Counted from the first letter of the stretch, positions 11,443-21,582 are shown. The stretch: DNA of 64,000 nucleotides from Citrobacter youngae (GCF_003818115.1 NZ_RPOI01000012.1:62001-126000); one strand, 5' to 3'. Notes: generated by a model not told the origin, from the sequence alone. A program made the numbers and translations.

Positions 11443-11534
11443 TGCCGGGGGGCGGCTACGCCTTACCCGGCCTACAAGTTTCGCAATATTAATAAGCTGC
11501 GTAGGCCTGATAAGCGAAGCGCCATCAGGCTTTT
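11443..11534. repeat. REP pair (BIME) between iadA and bcp
   Basis: Two REP-type stems are seen, 11443-11475 (GCCGGGGGGCGGCTACGCC and CCGGCCTAC) and 11501-11530 (GTAGGCCTGATAAGCGAAG and CCATCAGGC), the second followed by TTTTT. They lie between convergent genes. Confidence 0.85.
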
Positions 11535-11550
11535 TCCAGCAAAACGTAAA

Positions 11551-12021
11551 TCAGGCGTTCTCTTTCAGCCAGTTCAGTACCACGTCGTGGTGATTGCTGG
11601 TTTTGAAATCATCAAACACATGTTCAATTTTGCCTTCGGCATCAATAAGGAAGCTGATGCGGTGGATGCCATCGTAGGTCTTACCCATAAATGACTTTTC
11701 ACCCCAGACGCCAAATTGCTCGCAAACCTGATGATCTTCATCAGACAGGAGCGTGAAGTTAAGCACTTCTTTCTCCGCAAATCGGGAAAGCTTCTCTGGT
11801 TTATCGGTGCTTATCCCCAGCACTTCAACACCGGCTTTTTTTAACTGATCCATGTTATCGCGCAAGCCACAGGCCTGTACGGTACAGCCGGGCGTCATGG
11901 CTTTCGGGTAGAAATAAACCAGAACACGCTGTCCCTGGAAGTCGGTTAAATTTACTTGTTCTCCGTCTTGATCCGGCAAGCTAAATTTCGGTGCGATATC
12001 ACCGGCTTTCAGTGGGTTCAT
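11551..12021 (-). CDS. bcp: Thioredoxin-dependent thiol peroxidase
   Basis: Bcp is an atypical 2-Cys peroxiredoxin that reduces hydroperoxides with thioredoxin. The 156-residue protein has the peroxidatic and resolving cysteines at 46 and 51 in MTPGCTVQACGLRDN. The stop codon of gcvR overlaps its ATG (TAATG), so the two are translationally coupled, as in E. coli. Confidence 0.97.
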   Translation of the reverse strand: MNPLKAGDIAPKFSLPDQDGEQVNLTDFQGQRVLVYFYPKAMTPGCTVQACGLRDNMDQLKKAGVEVLGISTDKPEKLSRFAEKEVLNFTLLSDEDHQVCEQFGVWGEKSFMGKTYDGIHRISFLIDAEGKIEHVFDDFKTSNHHDVVLNWLKENA

Positions 12022-12593
12022 TACTTAACTCCATCCTGTTCATCATGCTGTGAGTAATTGACGACGTTAATACTGCCTTGCGCATTGAGTTCTGTACAGA
12101 GTGCTTTAAACGCATCCTCAATATTTGCCGAATCATGTGACGCAGGACTATGTGCGGTAATTTGAATAAACAACTGTGCAGTCTTGCCGTTTTCAGCCGG
12201 CTGTGTGCGCGAAACCAGTTCCGCAATATTCATTTGATGGCTGTCAAAAAGGGCGGTAAAGCGCTCAATCAAATGAGGCGAGTCGGGGACATCGACCTGT
12301 ACCCATACCGTGGCGGGCATCGCCGGACGGGGACGCGCGGTCGTACGCTTCATCACAATCAATAAATCCAGCTCTGCGCCTTTCAACGGCAAGGTTGATT
12401 CAATCAGGGTGATGGCATTCCAGGTTCCGGATAACAGCATGATAAACGTAAACTCGTCACCCAGCATGGCCAGTCGGCTGTCTTCGATATTACAGCCACA
12501 ACTGCTGACATGACGGGTGATAGTGTTCACAATTCCCGGGCGATCAGCACCCAGCGCAGTAATGACCAGATAGTGTTGCGATGGCGATGTCAA
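12021..12593 (-). CDS. gcvR: Glycine cleavage system repressor GcvR, TTG start
   Basis: GcvR antagonises the activator GcvA when glycine is low, repressing gcvTHP. The protein has two ACT-type domains (LVITALGADRPGIVNTITRH near the N-terminus and VWVQVDVPDSPHLIERFTAL in the middle). Starting at TTG 12593 gives exactly 190 residues, the E. coli length, with GGAAG 7 bases upstream. An in-frame ATG 33 bases upstream has no ribosome-binding site and adds residues without family support. Confidence 0.92.
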   Translation of the reverse strand: MTSPSQHYLVITALGADRPGIVNTITRHVSSCGCNIEDSRLAMLGDEFTFIMLLSGTWNAITLIESTLPLKGAELDLLIVMKRTTARPRPAMPATVWVQVDVPDSPHLIERFTALFDSHQMNIAELVSRTQPAENGKTAQLFIQITAHSPASHDSANIEDAFKALCTELNAQGSINVVNYSQHDEQDGVK

Positions 12594-12738
12594 ACCTGTT
12601 CTTCCTTTGAGCGGTGAGGTAATCATAAGGAAAGCATAAAAAAAACATGCATACAACAATCAGAAGGGCTATGGTCGCTTGCTTTTATTGTCGTACCAAA
12701 CGTACCATTGAGACACTTGTTTGCACAGAGGATGGCCC

Positions 12739-13617
12739 ATGTTCACGGGAAGTATTGTCGCGCTTATTACGCCGATGGATGAGAAAGGTAAAGTCTGCCG
12801 GTCGAGCCTGAAAAAACTGATTGATTATCATGTCGCCAGCGGCACCTCGGCGATCGTTTCGGTTGGCACCACCGGTGAGTCCGCTACCCTGAGTCATGAT
12901 GAACATGGCGATGTGGTAATGATGACGCTGGAGCTGGCCGATGGGCGTATTCCGGTTATTGCCGGAACGGGCGCCAATGCGACCGCAGAAGGCATTAGTC
13001 TGACGCAGCGTTTTAACGACAGCGGTGTTGTCGGCTGCCTGACGGTGACGCCTTACTACAACCGCCCAACTCAGGAAGGTTTGTTCCAGCATTTCAAAGC
13101 CATCGCGGAACATACTGACCTGCCGCAAATTCTGTATAATGTGCCGTCCCGTACTGGCTGCGATATGCTGCCGGAAACCGTGGGTCGCCTGGCGAAGGTA
13201 AAAAATATTGTCGCTATCAAAGAGGCCACAGGGAACTTAAGTCGTGTTCACCAGATCAAAGAGCTGGTTTCAGACGATTTTATTCTGCTTAGCGGTGATG
13301 ATGCGACCGGACTGGACTTCATGCAGCTTGGTGGTCATGGCGTGATTTCCGTAACGGCTAACGTTGCGGCACGCGATATGGCCGAAATGTGCAAACTGGC
13401 GGCAGAAGGGCATTTTGCCGAGGCGCGGGTGATCAACCAACGTCTGATGCCGTTACACAACAAACTATTTGTCGAACCCAATCCTATCCCAGTGAAATGG
13501 GCATGTAAGGAGTTGGGACTTGTGGCGACCGATACGCTACGTTTGCCGATGACGCCAATCACGGACAATGCTCGTGATATCGTCAAAGCGGCGCTTAAGC
13601 ATGCCGGTTTGCTGTAA
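12739..13617 (+). CDS. dapA: 4-hydroxy-tetrahydrodipicolinate synthase
   Basis: DapA condenses aspartate semialdehyde with pyruvate, the committed step of lysine and diaminopimelate synthesis. The 292-residue TIM barrel shows Y133, R138 in YNVPSRTG and the Schiff-base lysine K161 in [14 protein letters not shown] at 43-48 is the substrate loop. The ATG at 12739 lies after GAGGATGGCCC; the in-frame ATG at 12721 adds six residues absent from the family. It is divergent from gcvR and probably cotranscribed with bamC 16 bp downstream. Confidence 0.97.
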   Translation: MFTGSIVALITPMDEKGKVCRSSLKKLIDYHVASGTSAIVSVGTTGESATLSHDEHGDVVMMTLELADGRIPVIAGTGANATAEGISLTQRFNDSGVVGCLTVTPYYNRPTQEGLFQHFKAIAEHTDLPQILYNVPSRTGCDMLPETVGRLAKVKNIVAIKEATGNLSRVHQIKELVSDDFILLSGDDATGLDFMQLGGHGVISVTANVAARDMAEMCKLAAEGHFAEARVINQRLMPLHNKLFVEPNPIPVKWACKELGLVATDTLRLPMTPITDNARDIVKAALKHAGLL

Positions 13618-13633
13618 AGTTTAGGGAGATTTG

Positions 13634-14668
13634 ATGGCTTACTCAGTACAAAAGTCGCGCCTGGCCAAGGTTGCGGGTGTTTCGCTTGTTATGTTGCTCG
13701 CGGCCTGTAGTTCTGACTCGCGCTATAAGCGCCAGGTGAGCGGTGATGAATCCTATCTGGAGGCCGCACCGCTTGCTGAGCTTCACGCGCCAGCTGGGAT
13801 GATTCTGCCGGTTATGACCGGCGACTATAACATCCCGGTAACCAACGGCAGCGGTGCCGTGGGTAAAGCGCTGGATATTCGCCCACCGGCTCAGCCATTA
13901 GCATTAGTTACTGGCGCCCGTACTCAGATCGCGGGCGATACAGCGACATTGTTGGTGGAAAATGGTCGTGGCAACACGCTGTGGCCGCAGGTCGTGAGCG
14001 TTGTTCAGTCTAAAAACTACACCATCGCCAAACGTGATGATGCCAGCCAGACGCTGACTACCGATTGGGTTGACTGGAACCGTCTGGATGAAGACGAACA
14101 GTACCGTGGGCGTTATCAAATCTCGGTTAAACCGCAGGGCTATCAGCAAGCGGTGACGGTGAAACTGATTAACCTCGAGCAGGCAGGTAAACCGGTAGCC
14201 GATGCGGCATCAATGCAGCGTTACAGCGCTGAGATGATGAACGTTATCTCTGCTGGCCTGGATAAGAACGCCACCGACGCCGCGAATGCCGCGCAGAACC
14301 GTTCTGCCGCGACAATGGACGTTCAGAGTGCTGCAGATGACACCGGTTTACCGATGCTGGTGGTACGTGGACCGTTCAACGTGGTATGGCAGCGTCTGCC
14401 GGCAGCGCTGGAAAAAGTGGGGATGAAAGTGACCGACAGCACCCGCTCTCAGGGCAGCATCGCTGTGACTTACAAACCACTGTCAGACAGTAACTGGCAG
14501 GAGCTGGGCGCGAGCGATCCGGGTTTGGTATCCGGCGACTACAAACTGCAGGTCGGTGATTTAGACAACCGCAGTAGTTTGCAGTTTATCGATCCTAAGG
14601 GGCATACCCTGACGCAAAGCCAGAACGACGCGCTGGTCGCCGTCTTCCAGGCAGCGTTCAGTAAGTAA
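13634..14668 (+). CDS. bamC: Outer membrane protein assembly factor BamC (lipoprotein)
   Basis: BamC is a lipoprotein of the Bam beta-barrel assembly complex. The signal peptide ends in the lipobox LLAAC with the lipidated cysteine at C25. The unstructured N-terminal segment that binds BamD follows, then two helix-grip domains (about 100-210 and 225-340). The 344-residue length is normal. GGGAG precedes the ATG, and a strong terminator closes the dapA-bamC unit. Confidence 0.96.
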   Translation: MAYSVQKSRLAKVAGVSLVMLLAACSSDSRYKRQVSGDESYLEAAPLAELHAPAGMILPVMTGDYNIPVTNGSGAVGKALDIRPPAQPLALVTGARTQIAGDTATLLVENGRGNTLWPQVVSVVQSKNYTIAKRDDASQTLTTDWVDWNRLDEDEQYRGRYQISVKPQGYQQAVTVKLINLEQAGKPVADAASMQRYSAEMMNVISAGLDKNATDAANAAQNRSAATMDVQSAADDTGLPMLVVRGPFNVVWQRLPAALEKVGMKVTDSTRSQGSIAVTYKPLSDSNWQELGASDPGLVSGDYKLQVGDLDNRSSLQFIDPKGHTLTQSQNDALVAVFQAAFSK

Positions 14669-14672
14669 AAAT

Positions 14673-14702
14673 AAAGGGCTGGATAACTCCAGCCCTTTTT
14701 TT
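14673..14702 (+). terminator. Rho-independent terminator of dapA-bamC
   Basis: AAAGGGCTGG pairs with CCAGCCCTTT around a 6-base loop and runs into a T tract. Confidence 0.9.
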
Positions 14703-14712
14703 CTGATATGAT

Positions 14713-14728
14713 ACGCAAACGTGTGCGT
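14713..14728 (+). promoter_or_regulatory. PurR operator of purC
   Basis: ACGCAAACGTGTGCGT matches the pur box at 14 of 16 positions. It lies 52 bp before the purC ATG; purC is a known PurR target in E. coli. Confidence 0.9.
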
Positions 14729-14779
14729 CGGCAGAAAAACGCAATATTTATCGTTAATTCACACCCAGGAGTAATAAAG

Positions 14780-15493
14780 ATGCAAAAGCAAGCTGAGTTG
14801 TATCGTGGTAAAGCGAAGACCGTATACAGCACGGAAAACCCGGACCTGTTGGTGCTCGAATTCCGCAATGATACGTCAGCAGGGGATGGCGCGCGCATTG
14901 AACAGTTTGACCGTAAAGGTATGGTGAATAACAAATTCAACCATTTCATTATGACCAAACTGCAAGAAGCAGGCATTCCTACCCAGATGGAGCGACTGCT
15001 ATCCGATACTGAATGTCTGGTGAAAAAACTGGAGATGGTACCGGTTGAATGTGTGGTACGTAACCGCGCGGCAGGCTCACTGGTTAAGCGTTTAGGCGTT
15101 GAGGAAGGTATTGAACTGAATCCGCCGTTGTTTGATCTGTTCCTGAAAAACGATGCTATGCACGATCCAATGATTAACGATTCCTATTGCGAAACTTTTG
15201 GTTGGGTGAGCAAAGAGAATCTGGCACGTATGAAAGAGCTGACTTACAAAGCCAACGACGTGCTGAAAAAGATGTTTGATGATGCTGGTCTGATTCTGGT
15301 CGACTTCAAACTTGAGTTTGGCTTGTACAAAGGCGAAGTCGTGCTGGGCGACGAATTCTCACCGGACGGTAGCCGTCTGTGGGACAAAGAAACGCTGGAT
15401 AAAATGGACAAAGATCGCTTCCGCCAGAGTCTGGGCGGCCTGATCGAAGCCTATGAAGCTGTCGCGCATCGTCTGGGTGTGAAGTTAGACTAA
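14780..15493 (+). CDS. purC: Phosphoribosylaminoimidazole-succinocarboxamide synthase
   Basis: PurC joins aspartate to CAIR using ATP, forming SAICAR in purine synthesis. The 237-residue length and segments [10 protein letters not shown] (ATP loop), [10 protein letters not shown] and LVDFKLEFG are those of the family. The ATG follows CCAGGAGTAATAAAG. It stands alone behind its own PurR-controlled promoter. Confidence 0.98.
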   Translation: MQKQAELYRGKAKTVYSTENPDLLVLEFRNDTSAGDGARIEQFDRKGMVNNKFNHFIMTKLQEAGIPTQMERLLSDTECLVKKLEMVPVECVVRNRAAGSLVKRLGVEEGIELNPPLFDLFLKNDAMHDPMINDSYCETFGWVSKENLARMKELTYKANDVLKKMFDDAGLILVDFKLEFGLYKGEVVLGDEFSPDGSRLWDKETLDKMDKDRFRQSLGGLIEAYEAVAHRLGVKLD

Positions 15494-15501
15494 CGCCCCC
15501 C

Positions 15502-15527
15502 TGAGCCGGCGATCGCTCTCCGGCTCA
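15502..15527 (+). terminator. Hairpin after purC
   Basis: TGAGCCGG (15502-15509) pairs with CCGGCTCA (15520-15527). No T-run follows, so this may be a processing or Rho-assisted end. Confidence 0.45.
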
Positions 15528-15621
15528 TCAATCCCGCCGATTTTGATTACTGTTTCTTATGGTAATCCTGTTCCGAACCGCCTACGATCATCATCATAAT
15601 GAATAAAAAGTTGAGGTGATT

Positions 15622-16488
15622 ATGCGCTGGCAAGGGCGTCGTGAAAGTGACAATGTGGAAGACAGACGAAACAGCGCCGGCGGCGGCCCTTCTATGGGCG
15701 GACCGGGTTTTCGTTTGCCCAGTGGTAAAGGCGGCATCATCCTGCTGATTGTGGTGCTTGTCGCGGGCTATTATGGCGTGGATCTTACCGGATTAATGAC
15801 CGGCCAACCTGTATCCCAACAGCAATCATCACACTCCATTAGCCCAAATGATGATGAAGCGGCAAAATTCACCTCGGTGATACTGGCAACGACCGAAGAT
15901 ACCTGGGGGCAGCAGTTTGAAAAAATGGGCCGGACCTACCAACAGCCGAAGCTGGTGATGTATCGTGGCGCGACGCGTACCGGCTGCGGTGCGGGCCAGT
16001 CCGTGATGGGGCCGTTTTATTGCCCGGCGGATGGTACGGTGTATATCGACCTCTCATTCTATGATGACATGAAAAACAAGCTGGGCGCTGATGGCGATTT
16101 TGCTCAGGGCTATGTCATTGCGCACGAAGTGGGCCACCACGTGCAGAAACTGCTGGGTATTGAACCGAAAGTTCGTCAGATGCAGCAAAATGCCTCTCAG
16201 GCCGAAGTGAATCGCCTTTCCGTTCGTATGGAGCTGCAGGCAGATTGCTTTGCCGGTGTCTGGGGACACAGTATGCAACAGCAGGGTGTACTTGAATCTG
16301 GCGATCTGGAAGAGGCGCTAAACGCCGCTCAGGCCATTGGTGATGATCGTTTGCAACAGCAGGGGCAAGGGCGCGTTGTGCCCGATAGTTTTACTCACGG
16401 CACCTCGCAGCAACGTTACACCTGGTTTAAACGCGGCTTTGACAGTGGCGATCCGGGACAATGTAATACCTTTGGCAAAGGCATTTAA
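15622..16488 (+). CDS. ypfJ: Putative neutral zinc metallopeptidase YpfJ
   Basis: The 288-residue protein begins with a glycine-rich cytoplasmic stretch and one transmembrane segment (about 34-55, [17 protein letters not shown]), followed by an extracytoplasmic domain with the zinc-protease motif HEVGHH and a downstream ELQADCFAG that probably provides the third ligand. The start at 15622 follows TTGAGGTG and leaves out two upstream residues not present in E. coli. It is probably cotranscribed with tmcA 15 bp downstream. Substrates are unknown. Confidence 0.92.
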   Translation: MRWQGRRESDNVEDRRNSAGGGPSMGGPGFRLPSGKGGIILLIVVLVAGYYGVDLTGLMTGQPVSQQQSSHSISPNDDEAAKFTSVILATTEDTWGQQFEKMGRTYQQPKLVMYRGATRTGCGAGQSVMGPFYCPADGTVYIDLSFYDDMKNKLGADGDFAQGYVIAHEVGHHVQKLLGIEPKVRQMQQNASQAEVNRLSVRMELQADCFAGVWGHSMQQQGVLESGDLEEALNAAQAIGDDRLQQQGQGRVVPDSFTHGTSQQRYTWFKRGFDSGDPGQCNTFGKGI

Positions 16489-16503
16489 GATATTGAGGCA
16501 GGG

Positions 16504-18519
16504 ATGTCTGACAATGCAGCACTGAGTGCGCTCACTGAACGCATGGCCAGAGAAGGAATTCGTCGTCTGCTGGTCATCAGCGGCGAAGAAAACTGGTGCC
16601 AGGCGCAAGCGTTAGCGCTACGCAAAACATTGCCCGGCGACTGGCTGTGGGTAGGGGCAACAGCCCCCGCAGAGCCAGGTTGCACACCACAGGCGCTGCA
16701 AACGTTACTGGGGCGCGAGTTTCGTCATGCGGTTTTCGACGCCGGACAGGGATTTGACGCGGCGGCGTTTGCCGCACTCAGCGGCACGCTCCGCGCCGGG
16801 AGTTGGCTGGTGTTGCTGACCCCACCCTGGCAGGCCTGGCAAACGTCTCCGGACATGGATTCCCTGCGCTGGAGCGACTGCGCCGAACCTATCCCAACAC
16901 CGCACTTTGTTGAACACTTCAGGCGAGCCGTGACTCGTGAAGGGGAAACGTTGCACTGGCAACAGCATCAGGCGAAATCCTATCCGCACTTTCCTGTACG
17001 GGCAGACTGGCAGGCGGCAAACGGCGATCCCCTGCCGGAACAGGCGAAGATTTTACATCATTTGCTGGATATGCCTCCGGGTGTGGTTGCGGTGACCGCC
17101 GCGCGTGGCCGGGGTAAATCTGCGCTGGCAGGACAGTTGATTTCGCGCATGACGGGGACGGCTATTGTTACCGCTCCGGCGAAAGCGGCAACGGATGTAC
17201 TGGCGCAATTTGCTGGGGAACGCTACTGCTTTATGGCCCCGGATGCGCTGTTAAGCAGTACTGCAACTGCAGACTGGCTGATCGTGGATGAAGCCGCCGC
17301 GATCCCCGCGCCGCTGCTACACCAACTGGTGGCGCGTTTTCCCCGAACAATGTTAACCACCACCGTTCAGGGCTATGAAGGAACTGGCAGAGGGTTTTTG
17401 TTGAAATTCTGCGCTCGCTTCCCCTATCTGCGGCGCTATGAACTGCAGCAGCCCATCAGGTGGGCTCTGGGGTGCCCGCTGGAAAAAATCGTCAGCGAGG
17501 CACTGGTGTTCGACGACGAAACCTTTTCGCATCCCCCTCAGGGCAATATCCACTTCTCTGCCTTTGAGTCGACCGCCTGGCATCGCAATCCGCATCTGCC
17601 TCTGGCGGTCTACCAACTGCTTTCCGGGGCGCATTACCGTACCTCACCGCTGGACCTGCGACGCATGATGGATGCACCAGGTCAGCATTTTCTGCATGCT
17701 TCGGTTGCGGGCTCGGTTGCGGGAGCCGTCTGGTTGGTCGATGAAGGGGGATTATCCGCAGAATTAAGCCAGGCCGTTTGGGCAGGATATCGCCGGCCAA
17801 GAGGCAATCTGGTTGCGCAGTCACTGGCGGCGCATGGCAGCGATCCTCTGGCCGCAACGCTGGTTGGCCGGCGGGTTAGCCGTATTGCGGTTCATCCCGC
17901 TCGCCAGCGGGAAGGTATCGGGCAACAACTGATTATGCAGGCCCATCAGTATTCCTCGCAGTGTGACTATCTTTCCGTCAGTTTTGGTTATACGGCCGAA
18001 TTGTGGCGTTTTTGGCAGCGATGCGGTTTTGTCATGGTGCGAATGGGGAATCATCGTGAAGCCAGCAGCGGGTGCTATACGGCAATGGCGTTGCTTCCCA
18101 TCAGTGATGCCGGGCAGCGTCTGGCTGAGCGGGAGCATCAGCGATTGCGTCGCGATGCGGCGATCCTCGCACAATGGAATGATGAGTGTATCCCGGTCGT
18201 CCCACTGAAAGAGTCTACGCTTAATGATGATGACTGGGATGAGCTGGCAGGGTTTGCCTTCGCGCATCGGCCGTTACTCACCTCACTCGGTTGCTTAAGC
18301 CGTCTTCTCCAGCACTGTGAACAGCCTCTCCCGGCGCTGCGTGGGCGTTTACAGGAAAAATGCAGTGACGCAGAACTGTGCAAGCGGCTGAAGGTCTCGG
18401 GGCGCAAAGCATTGCTGCTGGTTCAGCGTGAGGAGGCGGCACAGGCGTTAGCGCAGTTGGATACCGAACGTCAGCAACGGTTACGTAATCGCATTATGCA
18501 ATGGCAATTTTTTCACTAA
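16504..18519 (+). CDS. tmcA: tRNA(Met) cytidine acetyltransferase
   Basis: TmcA makes N4-acetylcytidine at the wobble base of elongator tRNA(Met), using ATP and acetyl-CoA. The 671-residue protein has an N-terminal DUF1726 region, an RNA-helicase-like module with Walker A in ARGRGKSALAG (about 200-210) and a Walker B-like WLIVDEAAAIP, then a GNAT domain (RIAVHPARQREGIGQQLI) and a C-terminal tRNA-binding part. It begins after GAGGCAGGG. Confidence 0.96.
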   Translation: MSDNAALSALTERMAREGIRRLLVISGEENWCQAQALALRKTLPGDWLWVGATAPAEPGCTPQALQTLLGREFRHAVFDAGQGFDAAAFAALSGTLRAGSWLVLLTPPWQAWQTSPDMDSLRWSDCAEPIPTPHFVEHFRRAVTREGETLHWQQHQAKSYPHFPVRADWQAANGDPLPEQAKILHHLLDMPPGVVAVTAARGRGKSALAGQLISRMTGTAIVTAPAKAATDVLAQFAGERYCFMAPDALLSSTATADWLIVDEAAAIPAPLLHQLVARFPRTMLTTTVQGYEGTGRGFLLKFCARFPYLRRYELQQPIRWALGCPLEKIVSEALVFDDETFSHPPQGNIHFSAFESTAWHRNPHLPLAVYQLLSGAHYRTSPLDLRRMMDAPGQHFLHASVAGSVAGAVWLVDEGGLSAELSQAVWAGYRRPRGNLVAQSLAAHGSDPLAATLVGRRVSRIAVHPARQREGIGQQLIMQAHQYSSQCDYLSVSFGYTAELWRFWQRCGFVMVRMGNHREASSGCYTAMALLPISDAGQRLAEREHQRLRRDAAILAQWNDECIPVVPLKESTLNDDDWDELAGFAFAHRPLLTSLGCLSRLLQHCEQPLPALRGRLQEKCSDAELCKRLKVSGRKALLLVQREEAAQALAQLDTERQQRLRNRIMQWQFFH

Positions 18520-18592
18520 CTTCTTCAATTTCCTGGCATGGTCATTGCGGTTAAGCGGCGTAGAATAATTCTCATCAGTTAAGGAGATCGCC

Positions 18593-19291
18593 ATGAAACA
18601 TGACCATTTTGTTGTTCAAAGTCCCGATAAACCCGCTCAACAGCTACTGTTGCTGTTTCATGGCGTCGGCGATAACCCGGTTGCCATGGGCGAAATTGGT
18701 TCCTGGTTTGCACCACTGTTTCCGGACGCGCTGATTGTCAGTATTGGTGGCGCTGAGCCTTATAGCGCTGCCGGTGGGCGTCAATGGTTTTCTGTTCAGG
18801 GTGTAACAGAAGAGAACCGTCAGGCGCGTATTGATGCCATCATGCCGGTGTTTATCGAAACCGTTCGCTATTGGCAGAAACAGAGTGGTGTGTCACCTCA
18901 GGCCACCGCGCTGATTGGCTTTTCGCAAGGGGCGATTATGTCACTCGAGAGTATTAAAGCTGAGCCAGGGCTGGCGTCGCGGGTCATTGCCTTTAATGGT
19001 CGTTACGCCACCTTGCCGGAAGCCGCTACCACCGCTACCACAGTGCATTTGATTCACGGCGGTGAAGATCGGGTGATTGAGTTATCTCATGCGGTTGCTG
19101 CGCAGGAAGCGTTAATTCGTGCAGGTGGGGATGTGACTCTGGATATCGTCGAAAATCTGGGGCACGCCATTGATGAACACAGCATGCAGTTCGCGCTTGA
19201 TCATCTGCGCTTTACCGTACCGAAGCACTACTTTGATGAAGCGCTGAGCGGTGGTAAGCCTCACGATGATGATGTGATTGAAATGATATAA
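18593..19291 (+). CDS. ypfH: Alpha/beta-hydrolase esterase YpfH
   Basis: The 232-residue protein belongs to the phospholipase/carboxylesterase family. The catalytic triad can be read as S111 in GFSQG, D159 in HGGEDR and H191 in NLGHAID; LFHGVGDNP near the N-terminus forms the oxyanion loop. The E. coli homologue has esterase activity on short acyl esters. It has AAGGAG before the ATG and lies 73 bp behind tmcA. Confidence 0.93.
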   Translation: MKHDHFVVQSPDKPAQQLLLLFHGVGDNPVAMGEIGSWFAPLFPDALIVSIGGAEPYSAAGGRQWFSVQGVTEENRQARIDAIMPVFIETVRYWQKQSGVSPQATALIGFSQGAIMSLESIKAEPGLASRVIAFNGRYATLPEAATTATTVHLIHGGEDRVIELSHAVAAQEALIRAGGDVTLDIVENLGHAIDEHSMQFALDHLRFTVPKHYFDEALSGGKPHDDDVIEMI

Positions 19292-19293
19292 TG

Positions 19294-19380
19294 TGTAGGC
19301 CGGATAAGGCGAAGCCGCCATCCGGCATGACAGTCAGTGATAGTGCCGGATAGCAACGTGATATGTGTTATCCGGCCTAC
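19294..19380. repeat. BIME between ypfH and ypfN
   Basis: Two inverted REP units are seen: TGTAGGCCGGATAAGGCG with GCCGCCATCCGGCA, and TGCCGGATAGCAACG with TTATCCGGCCTACA. They fill the space between the convergent genes and end 3 bp before the ypfN stop. Confidence 0.9.
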
Positions 19381-19383
19381 AAA

Positions 19384-19584
19384 TTATTTCTTCGGCTGAT
19401 CCTTATTCGGCCAATCGTCGTCATCGTCCCATTTATCGTTAAAATCACGATGCGGGGGAAGTTCCGGCTTATTGGCGAGAAACTTCTTGTGGTCGACACG
19501 CTTAAGATCTTTGATCACATTCAGCAGTACCCCCACCAGAAACACCAGCACTAAAATCCACCAATATTTTGCCAGCCAGTCCAT
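19384..19584 (-). CDS. ypfN: Small membrane protein YpfN (UPF0370)
   Basis: The 66-residue protein has one transmembrane helix at about 7-25 and a highly charged tail with a DDDDDW cluster. The length equals E. coli YpfN when translation starts at the ATG at 19584. It lies 27 bp downstream of dapE and is probably in the yffB-dapE-ypfN unit. No function is established. Confidence 0.92.
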   Translation of the reverse strand: MDWLAKYWWILVLVFLVGVLLNVIKDLKRVDHKKFLANKPELPPHRDFNDKWDDDDDWPNKDQPKK

Positions 19585-19611
19585 GCTCATTTCCTCTTGC
19601 AGGAACACTCA

Positions 19612-20739
19612 TCAGGCGACGAGTTGTTCCATGATACGTTGATACATACGGGCAAGCAGCTGCAGGTCGGCGGCATTGACGCATTCATTTATTTTATGAA
19701 TGGTGGCATTGACCGGCCCAAGTTCCACCACCTGTGCCCCCATGCGGGCAATAAAGCGCCCGTCGGATGTCCCGCCTGTCGTCAGTAACTGCGGTTTAAT
19801 CTCATTATAGTGCTCAATGGCGTTCACCACTGCATCCACCAGTTTACCGCGTTCGGTCAGGAACGGTTGACCGGAAAGCCACCAGTCTATTGTGTAACGC
19901 AGTTGGTGCTTGTCCAACAGTTCCAATACCCGCGACTTAATCATTTCGTCGTTTAATTCGGTGCTGAAACGGAAGTTGAACTGAATAAACAGTTCGCCAG
20001 GGATGACGTTGTTGCTGCCCGTGCCCGCCTGAATATTGGCAATCTGCATGCTGGTTGCCGGGAAGAACCCATTGCCTTGATCCCACTCAATCGCCACCAG
20101 CTCATTGAGCATTGGCGCAGCCCGGTGCACCGGGTTATCGGCCAGATGTGGGTAGGCTACGTGGCCCTGCACGCCATGAATGGTCAGGTTGCAGGTCAGT
20201 GAACCACGACGTCCATTTTTCACTACGTCACCGACGATTTCGGTGCTGGACGGCTCACCGACCAGGCAATAATCCAGCCGCTCATTACGCGCCATCAGCG
20301 TTTCAACCACCTTCACGGTGCCGTTTTTAGCGCTGGCTTCTTCGTCAGAGGTTATCAAAAACGCCAGACGACCCTGATGGTCTGGATGCTGTGCGACAAA
20401 ACGCTCTGCGGCCACGACCATTGCCGCCAGCGAACCTTTCATATCGGCCGCACCGCGTCCGAACAGCATGCCGTCGCGAATGGTCGGTTCAAACGGCGGA
20501 TTGATCCACCGATCAACATCGCCTGCGGGCACTACGTCGGTGTGACCGGCAAATGCCAGGGTCTCACCTTTTCCGCGCCATGCCCAAAAATTCTGTGTGT
20601 CACCAAAATCCATTCGCTCAACGGTAAAACCTACCGCACGCAGGCGTTCAATCATTAACGCCTGGCACCCGGCATCATCCGGGCTCAGAGATGGACGGCG
20701 AATAAGCTGCTGTGTCAGCTCAATAACCGGGCACGACAT
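19612..20739 (-). CDS. dapE: Succinyl-diaminopimelate desuccinylase
   Basis: DapE hydrolyses N-succinyl-LL-diaminopimelate in lysine and peptidoglycan precursor synthesis. The 375-residue M20 metalloenzyme shows H66 in [10 protein letters not shown], the bridging aspartate in [11 protein letters not shown], the catalytic glutamate pair in TSDEEASA, and the C-terminal histidine in [12 protein letters not shown]. It starts 3 bp after the yffB stop, indicating cotranscription. Confidence 0.97.
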   Translation of the reverse strand: MSCPVIELTQQLIRRPSLSPDDAGCQALMIERLRAVGFTVERMDFGDTQNFWAWRGKGETLAFAGHTDVVPAGDVDRWINPPFEPTIRDGMLFGRGAADMKGSLAAMVVAAERFVAQHPDHQGRLAFLITSDEEASAKNGTVKVVETLMARNERLDYCLVGEPSSTEIVGDVVKNGRRGSLTCNLTIHGVQGHVAYPHLADNPVHRAAPMLNELVAIEWDQGNGFFPATSMQIANIQAGTGSNNVIPGELFIQFNFRFSTELNDEMIKSRVLELLDKHQLRYTIDWWLSGQPFLTERGKLVDAVVNAIEHYNEIKPQLLTTGGTSDGRFIARMGAQVVELGPVNATIHKINECVNAADLQLLARMYQRIMEQLVA

Positions 20740-20742
20740 AGA

Positions 20743-21099
20743 TTACACCTCATTAAAAAACTGCGTATAACTGGATTCGCTGAAACCAAGCAGCATAGGC
20801 TTACCCGGCGCGCAGAGCAATGGGCGTTTGATAATTGCAGGCATTTCAATCATCAATGAGGCGGCAGCAGTGGCATTAGTGATTTGATTACGCGTTGCTT
20901 CATCCAGTTTGCGCCAGGTGGTTCCCCGCGTATTGAGCAGCGCCTCCCAGCCTAACTCGTTGATAAAGGACTGTAACAGCGTGTTGTCCAGACCGTCGAC
21001 ACGATAATCATGGAAGCGGTAGTCAATACCCTGCGTTTCCAGCCAGCGTCGGGCCTTTTTAATTGTATCGCAATTCTTAATGCCGTAGAGGGTGATCAT
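20743..21099 (-). CDS. yffB: ArsC-family protein YffB
   Basis: This 118-residue thioredoxin-fold protein of the ArsC/Spx family has the active-site cysteine in [15 protein letters not shown] and the conserved AIIKRPLL. The start at ATG 21099 gives the E. coli length; an upstream ATG at 21174 adds a 25-residue extension rich in Asn and Ile that looks non-coding. YffB is thought to be a glutathione-dependent thiol reductase, but its substrate is unknown. It heads the dapE unit. Confidence 0.92.
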   Translation of the reverse strand: MITLYGIKNCDTIKKARRWLETQGIDYRFHDYRVDGLDNTLLQSFINELGWEALLNTRGTTWRKLDEATRNQITNATAAASLMIEMPAIIKRPLLCAPGKPMLLGFSESSYTQFFNEV

Positions 21100-21487
21100 G
21101 TGAATCCTTATTAACGTATTTTGAATACTTATTCTTGTATTCTCGCGTTTCTGATAATACATATTGTCATTCATTCGTTATAGAAAAATATAACATTGTT
21201 GAACAACGGTGAATAATGATTCCTGAAAGTTCCAAAATTTCACGTCGATCGGTATTTCAGAATTAACCTGTTTGCATCAGTCTGTTTTTCCATCAAAATT
21301 GTCAAAGTCGTAGATTATGTGTGAATATTTCAAAATATTGCAGTGAGTCACATAAAATTTATGGGTATAGCGCATAGTGATGACATGACCCCAAGCACTG
21401 GAGGATGTAATCACAACCATCGGTTAAATTATCTTCTTTTAATGAGGATGATTTCGTAGAATGCTCATAATAATAAGAGAGGTTGTT
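21100..21487. other. 388-bp AT-rich gap between yffB and ypfM
   Basis: The region carries the divergent promoters of yffB and ypfM, but I could not assign exact elements. It is clearly more AT-rich than its neighbours. No repeat, RNA gene or reading frame with a ribosome-binding site could be supported. Confidence 0.5.
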
Positions 21488-21547
21488 ATGATTGAACGTG
21501 AACTGGGGAACTGGAAAGACTTTATCGAAGTGATGCTTCGTAAATAA
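21488..21547 (+). CDS. ypfM: 19-residue small protein YpfM
   Basis: A short reading frame encodes MIERELGNWKDFIEVMLRK, which matches my recollection of the 19-residue E. coli protein YpfM. The ATG follows AGAGAGG. The peptide is amphipathic and charged with no membrane segment. It has its own terminator 36 bp downstream and lies in the same place as in E. coli, between yffB and acrD. Its function is unknown. Confidence 0.85.
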   Translation: MIERELGNWKDFIEVMLRK

Positions 21548-21582
21548 TTTTCTGGAAGAAATTCATATCCTGCAAAGGATGA

